From contig NZ_FMUH01000009.1 in NCBI RefSeq assembly GCF_900101025.1, positions 17,458 through 81,457 of the forward strand: a stretch of 64,000 bases of DNA. Reading direction: 5' to 3'. The notes beneath the pieces were generated by a model. It did no database searches and was not told where the DNA came from. It worked only from the letters and a program-made list of their open reading frames with translations. This document shows positions 42,661 to 50,342 of the stretch, one piece after another. The number at the start of each line of letters is the position of its first letter. Position 1 is the stretch's first letter. The DNA comes from Klenkia marina. GTDB taxonomy: Bacteria > Actinomycetota > Actinomycetes > Mycobacteriales > Geodermatophilaceae. The position numbers and the translations under genes are program-made.

Positions 42661-43244
42661 GCTGCTGCGGCGCCCAGGGCATGCTGCAACCGCTGGTCGG
42701 CCTCGGTTCGGGCGTGGGTGTTGCGCTGGGAGGGGTGCGGCACCGCCAGGGTCACCACCGGGTGCACGGGTGGGTGCATCGTCAGGTACCGCATCCAGCC
42801 GGCCAGTGCCGCCGTCCCCAGCGGGACGACGACCCGCAACCGCGGGACCAGCTGGAGGACCTCGGCCAATGCTGGACCGGCCTCCGCCAGGTCGGCGGCC
42901 CGTGGGTTGCGCCAGGCCTCGGGGGTGCCCAGCGCCCACGGGACGACGTTCCACCGCAGGCAGTCCACGGCCCGCAGCGGGGACGCTTCCCGCGCGGCCC
43001 GCAGCACCCGCGCCGTGGGGTCGGGGTTGTCCTCGGAGGAGAACCCGCGTTCCCCCAGCGCCATCGTCGCCGGACCCGGGCTCTCCAGGAGCAGCAGCAC
43101 CCGCGCACCGGTGCCCCCGCCGTGCGGGTCGAACCACGGCACCGCCCGACCTCGGCCCCGCCACCGCCGGACCAGCGCGTTCAGCGGCGCGACGTGCGGG
43201 TCGTCCAGCCGGGCGAGCTTGAGCTCTCGCAGTGTCTCCTGCAC
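42630..43244 (-). CDS. uracil-DNA-glycosylase superfamily protein
   Basis: About 204 residues from GTG 43244. LLLLESPGPATMA, GFSSEDNPDPTARVL and RWNVVPWALG are the segments of the UDG fold, and VPHPSQRNTH carries the conserved His. Actinobacterial homologues are often annotated simply as uracil-DNA glycosylase. A longer start (to 43331) is possible. Probably removes uracil or another damaged base; specificity unknown. Confidence 0.75.
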   Translation of the reverse strand: MQETLRELKLARLDDPHVAPLNALVRRWRGRGRAVPWFDPHGGGTGARVLLLLESPGPATMALGERGFSSEDNPDPTARVLRAAREASPLRAVDCLRWNVVPWALGTPEAWRNPRAADLAEAGPALAEVLQLVPRLRVVVPLGTAALAGWMRYLTMHPPVHPVVTLAVPHPSQRNTHARTEADQRLQHALGAAAAWLPELTACR

Positions 43245-43348
43245 CGGTGGGACGCTAGGCCCTGGCACCGAGCGCCACAAGCTGGGCTTGTGCATGCACA
43301 ACGACGCGGCGGCTACCGGCAGGGTCTGCACCAGCGCACGATGGACCC

Positions 43349-44467
43349 ATGACCAGCACGGCGACCCAGCCCACCCCCGGACCCGGCCTGTTCGGCAGTG
43401 ACGACGACCGGCGACTGGCCGTGGCCAACATCGGCCCCAACTGGTTCGCCTCGGTCATGGGCACCTCCATCGTGGCCACCGCTGCAGCCACCCTGCCCGT
43501 CACCGTCCCGGGCCTGCAGGTCCTGGCACAGGTGGTGTGGGTGTTGGCCGGGGTGCTGCTGCTGGCCGTCTCGGCCGCCACCATCGCGCACTGGCGATAC
43601 CACCCCGACACCGCCCGTGGGCACGCCGACAACCCGGTCATGGCGCACTTCTACGGCGCCCCACCGATGGGCCTGCTGGCCTTCGGCGTCGCCACCCACC
43701 TCGTCGGCGCCGACCTCATCGGCGCCACCGCAGCACTGTGGGTGTTCGCCGTCCTGTGGGTCGCCGGCACCGTCTACGGCCTGGTCACCGCCGTCGGCCT
43801 CCCGTACCTGGTCTTCACCCGCCACGACGTCGCAGAGGACGCCGCGTTCGGTGGGTGGCTGATGCCCGTCGTCCCGCCCATGGTGTCCGCGGCCACCGGC
43901 GCCCTGCTGGTCCCCGAACTGCCCGCCGGACAGCTGCGCACCACCCTGTTCACCCTGTGCTGGTCGATGTTCGGGCTCTCGCTGCTGGCCAGCCTCGTGG
44001 TGATCACCTTGGTGTGGGGCCGACTGGCCCGGCACAAGATCGGCGCCGCCGCCATGGTGCCCACGCTGTGGATCGTGCTCGGCCCGTTGGGCCAGTCGAT
44101 CACCGCCGCGAACAACCTGGGCAGCCAGGCCCACCTCGCCGTCCCCGAGCCCTACGCCACCGCCTTCCAGGCCATGGGGCTGGTCTACGGGCTCCCGGTG
44201 TGGGGGTTCGCGCTGATGTGGGCCGGCATCGCCCTCGCCGTCACCGTCCGCACTGCCCGGGCGCACCTGCCCTTCACCCTCACCTGGTGGTCCTTCACCT
44301 TCCCCGTCGGCACCGTCGTCACCGGCACGTCCGGGCTCGCCCTGCACACCGGCGAGACCTTCCTGCAGGTCGCGGCCGTCATGCTCTTCGCCGCGCTGCT
44401 GGGGGCCTGGGCGACAGTCGCCCTGCGCACGGCGCGCGGGGTCCTCACCGGGGCCCTGCTGCGCTGA
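43349..44467 (+). CDS. TDT-family transporter (TehA/Mae1/SSU1-like)
   Basis: 372 residues with ten membrane helices. NIGPNWFASVMGTSIVATA is the typical start of TDT proteins. Members export sulfite, tellurite or dicarboxylates, or act as anion channels. Sulfite is plausible because sulfur detoxification genes follow (inference). The ATG is preceded by CACGAT six bases upstream and no ribosome binding site, so the transcript may be leaderless. Confidence 0.87.
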   Translation: MTSTATQPTPGPGLFGSDDDRRLAVANIGPNWFASVMGTSIVATAAATLPVTVPGLQVLAQVVWVLAGVLLLAVSAATIAHWRYHPDTARGHADNPVMAHFYGAPPMGLLAFGVATHLVGADLIGATAALWVFAVLWVAGTVYGLVTAVGLPYLVFTRHDVAEDAAFGGWLMPVVPPMVSAATGALLVPELPAGQLRTTLFTLCWSMFGLSLLASLVVITLVWGRLARHKIGAAAMVPTLWIVLGPLGQSITAANNLGSQAHLAVPEPYATAFQAMGLVYGLPVWGFALMWAGIALAVTVRTARAHLPFTLTWWSFTFPVGTVVTGTSGLALHTGETFLQVAAVMLFAALLGAWATVALRTARGVLTGALLR

Positions 44468-44713
44468 CCGTCGACCCCCGGGACATGCCAGGCACCCGAC
44501 TGGGCCGGACCCGGGCGTCGCCTGGCAGGACAGCCAGTTCCGGCCCACAGAATGGGCCTCGGACGCGCAGCGGAGCTCTATCCACGGTTCCCGCAGTCAC
44601 ATCCGACCAGCCCGCTCCTGACACCACTGCACCACGGACGATCCATGCACATCGGGGACGACGACCGTCGGAGCCGAGCACTGCATCGACCCCGCAGACC
44701 AGGGCCCTAGCGG

Positions 44714-44768
44714 TTTCGGACCTAGTTGTGACACGGAATCCGTCGATCCATATACGGGGGATTGTGGG
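44714..44768 (+). repeat. intergenic 55-bp repeat, copy C
   Basis: TTTCGGACCTAGTTGTGACA and on to GGGGGATTGTGGG; 43 of 55 positions equal copy A without gaps. Sits in the 467-base gene-free stretch 44468-44934 between the TDT gene and the sulfur operon. Confidence 0.7.
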
Positions 44769-44934
44769 CTGCACCCGCACACGGTTCACACTGCTAGCAA
44801 CCGCCCCGAGTGACGAACATGCTGCCGCGGTGGGTTGTGGATCAGCTCGGTCCAGATAATGCTGGCTGGCGGTCCAACACGTGGCCCGCTGCCGGCGGTG
44901 AAACAGTCCGCTCCCGGCAGTCGTGTCCTCGTTG

Positions 44935-45711
44935 TCAGCGGACCAGGCCGACGACGACCTGTACGAGCACCAACGCGGCGACGACGAAGACCAGCCAGGC
45001 GAACCAGCGCTTGAGTCGTGCGGTGTCCAGGCCGGCACCCAGTCGTCCGGCCACGAGTGCGGCGATCACGGCGGCGGCGGTGAAGCCGACGGTGATGGGC
45101 ACGTCGATGGGCGCTTCGCCGGCGTGTGCGGCGAACCCGGCGGCGCTGTTGACGGCCACGATGACCAGCGAGGTGCCGATCGCGGTGGTCATGGGCAGCC
45201 CGAGCACGATCACCAGCACCGGGATGATGAGGAACCCACCCCCGACGCCGAGCAGGCCGGTGAGGAACCCGACGACCAGGCCGCCGGCGACGGTGCGGGG
45301 CAGGCAGCGCCGCCAGTTGACGGTCCCGTGGTCGGTGGCACACGCGGCTCCGGTGGTGGGCTTGTCCTGCAGCATCCGCACGCCGGCGGCGATCATCAGT
45401 GCCGCGAACAGGGCGAGGACAACGTCGTCGGGTAGCAGCCGGTTGACCGCGGCTCCGGCAAAGGCTGTCGCCGCCCCGGCCGCCCCGAACACGACGGCGA
45501 TGCGCCAGGCGATCTGCCCAGCACGCAGTCGGGGTAGGAGCGCGACGACGGCGGTGATTCCGACGACCAGCAGCGACGTGGCCACGGCCTGGGGCAGCGG
45601 TTGTCCGACGACGTAGACCAGGGCGGGTACGGCCAGGATCGACCCGCCCCCGCCGAGGAGTCCGACGAGGGCGCCGATGACCAGGCCGAGGCCGATCGCT
45701 GCGGCGATCAC
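44935..45711 (-). CDS. tauE: TauE/SafE-family sulfite exporter-like membrane protein
   Basis: 258 residues, eight membrane helices in two repeats, each with a Gly-rich loop (GALVGLLGGGGSILAVPAL and GFLTGLLGVGGGFLIIPVL) characteristic of TauE/SafE. Exports sulfite or related sulfur anions. Last gene of the persulfide operon; its GTG overlaps the stop of the rhodanese gene. The same gene partner is found in cst-type operons. Confidence 0.9.
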   Translation of the reverse strand: MIAAAIGLGLVIGALVGLLGGGGSILAVPALVYVVGQPLPQAVATSLLVVGITAVVALLPRLRAGQIAWRIAVVFGAAGAATAFAGAAVNRLLPDDVVLALFAALMIAAGVRMLQDKPTTGAACATDHGTVNWRRCLPRTVAGGLVVGFLTGLLGVGGGFLIIPVLVIVLGLPMTTAIGTSLVIVAVNSAAGFAAHAGEAPIDVPITVGFTAAAVIAALVAGRLGAGLDTARLKRWFAWLVFVVAALVLVQVVVGLVR

Positions 45712-46277
45712 CGGGCGGTGGTGGCGCTGCGCAGCACCTGCAGCACGTCGTCGAGGTGCACCGGGGTCTCCCCGCGGTTGTAGGGCAGCGCGGACAGCGC
45801 GGCGCCCATGGCGCAGGTGTCGGTGACCGCAGCGCCGGCCAGACCGGCTCCGATGCCGCCGGCCAGGAAGCGGGCTCGGGGGAACCGGAGGGAGGCCAGC
45901 ACGCTGCTCGCGATGATGGTGCCGGCGACCAGGCGGACCTGACGTTCCAGAGCCCAGCGCTGCTTCCCTCGGCGCACGGTGTGGCCGTCGGCGGTGTGGG
46001 CGTTCATGCCGCCCTCGAGCACGGCCAGCTGCTCAGCGCCGGCCGAGGCCAGCGCGTCGTGCGCGGTACGGGCCCTCGATCCGGCCTGGCACACCAACAC
46101 GACCGGGCCCTCCAGGGCGTCGGCCAGGGTGTTGGCGTGGGCCTGCACCAGGGGCAGGGGCACGTTGACCGCGCCGGGGATGTGGGCGGTCTCGAACTCT
46201 GCCGGTGTGCGGACGTCGACCACGGTGGCCGTGGTGGCGGCCACCTCGGTGGGGCCGATGAGGGTGGGGCTGGTCAT
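45708..46277 (-). CDS. rhodanese fused to a DUF2892-like membrane domain
   Basis: 189 residues. The rhodanese domain covers residues 1-105 with catalytic C63 in LVCQAGSRAR. The C-terminal two hydrophobic segments (GTIIASSVLASLRFP and on) with a Cys (TDTCAMGAALSALPYN) resemble DUF2892. Sulfur transferase at the membrane, probably passing persulfide sulfur to thiol acceptors. Confidence 0.88.
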   Translation of the reverse strand: MTSPTLIGPTEVAATTATVVDVRTPAEFETAHIPGAVNVPLPLVQAHANTLADALEGPVVLVCQAGSRARTAHDALASAGAEQLAVLEGGMNAHTADGHTVRRGKQRWALERQVRLVAGTIIASSVLASLRFPRARFLAGGIGAGLAGAAVTDTCAMGAALSALPYNRGETPVHLDDVLQVLRSATTAR

Positions 46278-46307
46278 GGGGCGTGGTCCTCGCAGGAGTG
46301 GGGTGGG

Positions 46308-46475
46308 TCAGGGACGGGTGAAGAGCCGGCGGAGGCGTCCTGGTTCACGGGGCTCAGCGGCGTGGCCGGGGCAGCGCTGGGCGGTGGGCACCCCGCGCAT
46401 GACCTGGTCGACGTGCTGGCCGCAGCCGGCCCAGGTGGTCTTCCCGCAGGTGCGGCACGTGGCTGCGCGGCACAT
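46308..46475 (-). CDS. Cys-rich microprotein of the sulfur operon
   Basis: 55 residues with MCRAATCRTCGKTTWAGCGQ and a further CPGH: five Cys and two His in the first 38 residues, a probable zinc-binding knuckle. ATG at 46475, directly after the stop of the upstream gene. Similar short proteins are widespread in actinobacteria near rhodanese or metal-resistance genes (recalled). Role unknown. Confidence 0.75.
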   Translation of the reverse strand: MCRAATCRTCGKTTWAGCGQHVDQVMRGVPTAQRCPGHAAEPREPGRLRRLFTRP

Positions 46476-46476
46476 C

Positions 46477-47853
46477 TCAGACCGCCACGGACTCGGCGTG
46501 CAGACCAGCGGCCGCCGATCCGGTCTCCGGGTCGCCGTAGCCGCCGTCGACCAGCACCGGGCGGCGTCCGGCCCGGGCCAGCAGGGACGCGGCGATGGAG
46601 GCGCGGTAGCCCGAGCCGCAATACACCCAGACCTCCCCGTCGGGGATCTCGTCCATCCGGTCACGCAGCTCGTGGATGGGCACGTGCACCGATCCCCGGA
46701 CCCCGCCGGTGGCTCGCTCGTCATCCCGGCGAGCGTCGAGGACGACGGTGTCGGGGTGCTTGGCCAAGTGGGTGGCCAGGCCGGCGAAATCGCTGACCAG
46801 GTAGGAGCCAAGGTCGGCGCCGGCGGACAGGTCCTCGGGGGTGCCGATCGCGGCGCCGGCGATCCTGTCGACGCCGATGCGGACCAGTTCCCGGCGGGCG
46901 GTGGCGACCTGCTCGGCGCTGTCGCCGATCAGGGTCAGCGGGGCGTCCCAGTCGTAGAGCCAGCCCAGGTAGGTGAGGAAGTTGGTGCCCAGCTCGAAGT
47001 TCAGCGCCCCGGGCAGGTGCCCGGCGGCGAAGGCGGTGCGGGTGCGCAGGTCCACGACCCACTCCCCCGCGGCCAGCCGGCCGGCGAGCTCCTCCGCGTC
47101 GACAGTGCGGGGGGCCGACAGGTCCACCGGCGCCGGGCCGGCTGCGTTGATCGGGCCCATGTGGGCGTAGTAGGCCGGGTAGGCACCCAGCCCGGCGATC
47201 AGCTCGTCGACGAAGGTCTGCTCGTCCTGGGTGAGCGCGGGGTTGACCTGCTGCTGGTCGGCGATGGTGGAGGAGGTTCCGCTGGTCGGGGTTGCGGCGC
47301 AGAAGCTGCCGAACCCGTGGCTGGGAAACACCGCGGTGGCCGCGGGCAGCTCGGTGGCCAGGCGTCGCACGGAGTGGAACTGGGCGTGGGTGAGGGTGTC
47401 GGTGTGCTCCGCGCCCAGCAGGTCGGTGCGCCCGGTGGAGCCGTAGAGCATGGAGCCGCCGGTGAAGACCGCCTGCACCTCACCGTCGGCGCCGGCCAGG
47501 GCGTAGGAGACGTGGTGGTGGGTGTGCCCGGGGGTGTGCACCACGGTGATCTGCAGGTCACCGGCCCTGTGCACGTCACCGTCGGCCGCAGGGACCCGCT
47601 GGTAGGTGACGTCGTCGCCAGCCGGGACGAGATAGGCCGCCCCGGTGACCCGGGCCAGCTCGAGGCCACCGGTCACGTAGTCGTTGTGCACGTGGGTCTC
47701 CAGCACGTGGGTCACGGTGACCCCGCGTCGGGCGACCAGGTCCTGGACCCGGTCGATGTCGCGCTGGGGGTCGATGACGATGCCGGTGCCGGCCTGGCTA
47801 ACCAGGTAGCTGCGGTCGCCCAGGCTGGTGGTCTCGATGATGTCGATCTGCAC
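46477..47853 (-). CDS. persulfide dioxygenase (ETHE1-like metallo-beta-lactamase) fused to two rhodanese domains
   Basis: 458 residues from GTG 47853 after AAGGAG. The N-terminal MBL domain has THVHNDYVTG (residues 53-62), HTPGHTHHH and the later FPSHG as iron ligands, as in persulfide dioxygenase. Two rhodanese modules follow. The second has active Cys412 (YCGSGYRAS). In the first the loop reads LIGDSAEQ, with Asp in place of Cys, so it is probably inactive. Matches the CstB/BlhH design that oxidises persulfide and transfers sulfur to give thiosulfate. Confidence 0.92.
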   Translation of the reverse strand: MQIDIIETTSLGDRSYLVSQAGTGIVIDPQRDIDRVQDLVARRGVTVTHVLETHVHNDYVTGGLELARVTGAAYLVPAGDDVTYQRVPAADGDVHRAGDLQITVVHTPGHTHHHVSYALAGADGEVQAVFTGGSMLYGSTGRTDLLGAEHTDTLTHAQFHSVRRLATELPAATAVFPSHGFGSFCAATPTSGTSSTIADQQQVNPALTQDEQTFVDELIAGLGAYPAYYAHMGPINAAGPAPVDLSAPRTVDAEELAGRLAAGEWVVDLRTRTAFAAGHLPGALNFELGTNFLTYLGWLYDWDAPLTLIGDSAEQVATARRELVRIGVDRIAGAAIGTPEDLSAGADLGSYLVSDFAGLATHLAKHPDTVVLDARRDDERATGGVRGSVHVPIHELRDRMDEIPDGEVWVYCGSGYRASIAASLLARAGRRPVLVDGGYGDPETGSAAAGLHAESVAV

Positions 47854-47935
47854 GGCTGTCTCCTTGCATACGGTACGGGGTAGGGGTATGGCACGGTCCT
47901 GCTGATGCGCCGTCCTCAACGAGCAGGGCGGCGCC

Positions 47936-48235
47936 TCAGGCGGCGGGGAAGCCGGCCTCCCGCCAGGCGTTCATGCCGCCGGCCATGTTGGAGACGTCGT
48001 AGCCGGCGGCGGCGAGGGCCTCGGCGGCCTGCTGGCTGCGCCGCCCGCTCTGGCACACGGTGATGACCGGAGCGGTCGGGTCAAGCTCGCTGACGCGGGC
48101 GGCCAGCTGTCCCAGCGGGATCGCGGTGCTGCCGGCGATCGCGCCGGTGGCGACCTCGTCGGACTCGCGGACGTCGACCACGGTGCTGCCGGTGTCGGCG
48201 GCGACCTGGGCGGGGGTGAGCTGGGCGATCTGCAC
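47936..48235 (-). CDS. single-domain rhodanese
   Basis: 99 residues, GTG 48235 after GAGGAGG. Catalytic C61 in TVCQSGRRSQ. Cytoplasmic sulfur carrier. Part of the operon led by the CstR-like repressor. Confidence 0.9.
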   Translation of the reverse strand: MQIAQLTPAQVAADTGSTVVDVRESDEVATGAIAGSTAIPLGQLAARVSELDPTAPVITVCQSGRRSQQAAEALAAAGYDVSNMAGGMNAWREAGFPAA

Positions 48236-48258
48236 GGTGCCTCCTCGGGTGGGGCGGT

Positions 48259-48525
48259 TCAGGCCAGGGACAGCAGCAGCTTCTCCAGCTGCGCCAGGTC
48301 GACGTCGCGTTCGTCGGGGGCTGAGTTGACCGAGCAGTACCGCATGCCGGTGCTGACGACGGCGAAGCTCGCCTTGTTCAGCGCCTTCGAGGCCGCCGCC
48401 AGCTGGGTCACCACGGCAGCGCAGTCGCGGCCATCCTCGATCATCTTCACGATGCCGCCGATCTGGCCCTGGATGCGGTTCAGGCGCTTCACGACGTCGG
48501 CGAGCTCGCCCTGGGGGATATCCAC
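48259..48525 (-). CDS. cstR: CstR-like persulfide-sensing repressor (CsoR family)
   Basis: 88 residues, all-helical CsoR fold (VVKRLNRIQGQIGGIVKMIE). Cys35 (RDCAAVVTQ) and Cys64 (GMRYC) are present, but the His four residues before the second Cys, needed for Cu(I) in CsoR, is Gly60. A two-Cys site without His is the hallmark of CstR, which senses persulfides by disulfide or polysulfide formation. First gene of the sulfur operon, and its operator lies just upstream. Confidence 0.88.
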   Translation of the reverse strand: MDIPQGELADVVKRLNRIQGQIGGIVKMIEDGRDCAAVVTQLAAASKALNKASFAVVSTGMRYCSVNSAPDERDVDLAQLEKLLLSLA

Positions 48526-48538
48526 GCCTCAGACTGTA

Positions 48539-48556
48539 GATACCCCCGGGGGTATC
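48539..48556. promoter_or_regulatory. CstR/CsoR-type operator
   Basis: GATACCCCCGGGGGTATC, a perfect 18-bp palindrome of the TACCCC-GGGGTA type known for CsoR/CstR proteins. It starts 14 bases upstream of cstR. Confidence 0.8.
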
Positions 48557-48781
48557 AAGCAACTGTGATCGTCGTGCGGTGCGTCACGACTGCGCGGGAC
48601 CATGAACCGCTCATCGTGGACCGTCCGACAATTGAGCTTTTGGTCCGCTGAGCTTTGCGTGGCACCTCGGATCAGACCTCCACTCCTGCCAGCAAGGCCT
48701 GTCGATGGACACCCACCGCGGTGTCGGCCATCGTGGGCCCACCACGCGGGTCGACCCGCCACAGTGGTCGAGGAGGTCGAC

Positions 48782-49081
48782 GTGGACATCACGCTGCAGT
48801 ACTTCGACGGATGCCCCAACTGGCAGGTCGCCGACCGGCGGTTGCTGAAGGCCCTGGAGCTGGCCGGCCTCGGCGCTACGGCGGTGGACCGCCGGCTGGT
48901 CTCCACTCCCGAGGAAGCCGAGGCTGTCGGCTTCCGAGGCTCGCCGACGATGCTGATCGCTGGCGTCGATCCGTTCGCCGACCCAGACGCACCCGTCGGC
49001 CTGTCCTGCCGGGTCTACCGCACGGACACCGGGCTGGCCGGATCCCCCACCGTCGAGCAGCTGCTGGCGGTGCTGAGGTGA
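48782..49081 (+). CDS. small thioredoxin-like protein
   Basis: 99 residues from GTG 48782 after GAGGAGG. LQYFDGCPNWQVADRRLL has one Cys at the usual site, and VGFRGSPTMLIAG supplies the cis-Pro of the thioredoxin fold; a second Cys is in LSCRVYRT. Actinobacterial homologues accompany metal or sulfur genes. Its substrate is unknown. Confidence 0.78.
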   Translation: MDITLQYFDGCPNWQVADRRLLKALELAGLGATAVDRRLVSTPEEAEAVGFRGSPTMLIAGVDPFADPDAPVGLSCRVYRTDTGLAGSPTVEQLLAVLR

Positions 49082-49245
49082 CGTCTTCAGCTCCTGACAC
49101 CCAGCCAGAGCTCGTCACCTGCGGTTGCTGCGGCCGCAAGCGACCTCGCGCGCGAGTCCACTACCTGGGGGCGACGCCTGGCGTCGCCGTCTGCTGGCGC
49201 TGTGCGCTGTGGATGGGTATCCGAACCGTTCTTGGCCGCGGGTGA
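49078..49245 (+). CDS. zinc-ribbon microprotein
   Basis: 55 residues. TCGCCGRKRPRARVHYLG and VCWRCALW give a CxxC...CxxC zinc ribbon. GTG start overlaps the stop of the thioredoxin-like gene (GTGA), so they are co-translated. Function unknown. Confidence 0.65.
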   Translation: MTSSAPDTQPELVTCGCCGRKRPRARVHYLGATPGVAVCWRCALWMGIRTVLGRG

Positions 49246-49310
49246 CCTAGTCATCCCGTGACTGCCAGGCGACGCTCTCCCGTGGCCCGGGCTCGACGGC
49301 GGCGCCTGAT

Positions 49311-49856
49311 CTAGGAGCTGACTGCGCGCCTCTCGATGAGCACGGTGTCTCTCCACTGGCCGGCGAGTGGGCCGTAGCCCATCCGGGCGATGCGTTCGCG
49401 GACCCCGACGGTGCGGAAGCCGGCCCGCTCGTGCAGGGTCAGGCTGGTCGTGTTCTCGGGGAAGACGGAGGACTGGATGGTCCAGATCCCCCCTGCCTCG
49501 GTGCTGGCCACGAGCTCCCCGAGCAGGAGCCGGCCGACGCCCTTGCCTCGATCGTCGGGGGCGACGTAGACCGAGTGCTCGACGACCCCGGCGTACACCT
49601 CGCGTGTCGAGACCGCGGACACCGCTGCCCAGCCGAGCACGGCGCCATCGCGCGGTCCTCCGTCCTGCCGGGCAACCAGTCGGTGATCGGCTGACCTGCT
49701 GGCATCGAAGGCGTCCCAGCTGGGTGGGGCGGATTCGAAGGTGGCGTGGCCGGTGTCGATGCCGGCCTGATAGATCGCTTCGACCTGCGGCCAGTCCTCC
49801 GCGGTCATGGGCACGCAGACGACGTCGGTGGGGCCCAGTTGCTCGCGGGGGCTCAA
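49311..49856 (-). CDS. arsN1: phosphinothricin/arsinothricin acetyltransferase-like GNAT (ArsN1-like)
   Basis: About 181 residues. The sequence VEAIYQAGIDTGHATFESAP, the acetyl-CoA site VAPDDRGKGVGRLLLGELVA, and the ending FRTVGVRERIARMGYG are typical of Pat/Bar-type enzymes, among them ArsN1, which acetylates the antibiotic arsinothricin. Location behind arsR in an arsenic cluster favours ArsN1. Start is TTG 49856 overlapping the arsR stop, or an internal ATG near 49808. Confidence 0.82.
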   Translation of the reverse strand: MSPREQLGPTDVVCVPMTAEDWPQVEAIYQAGIDTGHATFESAPPSWDAFDASRSADHRLVARQDGGPRDGAVLGWAAVSAVSTREVYAGVVEHSVYVAPDDRGKGVGRLLLGELVASTEAGGIWTIQSSVFPENTTSLTLHERAGFRTVGVRERIARMGYGPLAGQWRDTVLIERRAVSS

Positions 49857-50242
49857 GCCGGGCTCAGCTCCGCGACGCCGGGCACGCCGGTCACTGCACG
49901 CTGCAGGGCTCCCGGGATCAGGGAGTACCAGGCCCACACGCCGCGCTTGTCCCGGTCGAGGAAGCCGGCGTCGACGAGCACCTTGAGGTGGTGGGACACC
50001 GTGGGCTGGGACAGCCCCAGGGGCTCGGTCAGGTCGCAGGCGCACGCCGCGGCGGTGGGGCTGTCGGCGATCAGGGACAGCAGCCGCAACCGGGCCGGGT
50101 CGGCCAGGGCCTTGAGGACCCGGGCGAGCTCGGTGGCGTCGGCGGCGGTCATCCCGCCGGTGAGCGGGCCGGCCGAGCAGCTCGCGTCGGGCAGCACGGG
50201 GAGCTCGGTGCGCGCCGGCGGGGTCGTTGGGCTGCTGTTCAC
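49853..50242 (-). CDS. arsR: ArsR-family arsenic-responsive repressor
   Basis: 129 residues from GTG 50242. Winged HTH with LADPARLRLLSLIADSP, LGLSQPTVSHHLKVLVDAG. Cys pair in CACDL plus a further Cys in the N-terminal DASCSAG could form the As(III) site, as in the actinobacterial ArsR type. Divergent from the acr3 operon, with two operator-like dyads in between. Confidence 0.9.
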   Translation of the reverse strand: MNSSPTTPPARTELPVLPDASCSAGPLTGGMTAADATELARVLKALADPARLRLLSLIADSPTAAACACDLTEPLGLSQPTVSHHLKVLVDAGFLDRDKRGVWAWYSLIPGALQRAVTGVPGVAELSPA

Positions 50243-50262
50243 CTGCCCATCGTGGCTCACTG

Positions 50263-50319
50263 ATTGACGCCTGTCGATGCCTCCTGCACAGTGACCTCTG
50301 CATCGACAGACGTCGATGC
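50263..50319. promoter_or_regulatory. twin ArsR operators
   Basis: GCATCGAC-agac-GTCGATGC (50300-50319, perfect) and ATTGAC-gcct-GTCGAT (50263-50278, one mismatch) share half-site and spacing. They lie in the divergent arsR/acr3 promoter region. Confidence 0.65.
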
Positions 50320-50342
50320 TCGTCGTGTGGAGGCCCTGCAGC

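Noticed and set aside
41320..43401. 693-codon + strand frame opposite LysR and UDG-like genes
   Set aside because: Shadow; the minus-strand proteins carry clear family motifs.
45979..47883. 634-codon + strand frame opposite the persulfide dioxygenase gene
   Set aside because: Repetitive Gly/Val/Asp composition; the minus strand encodes well-known domains.
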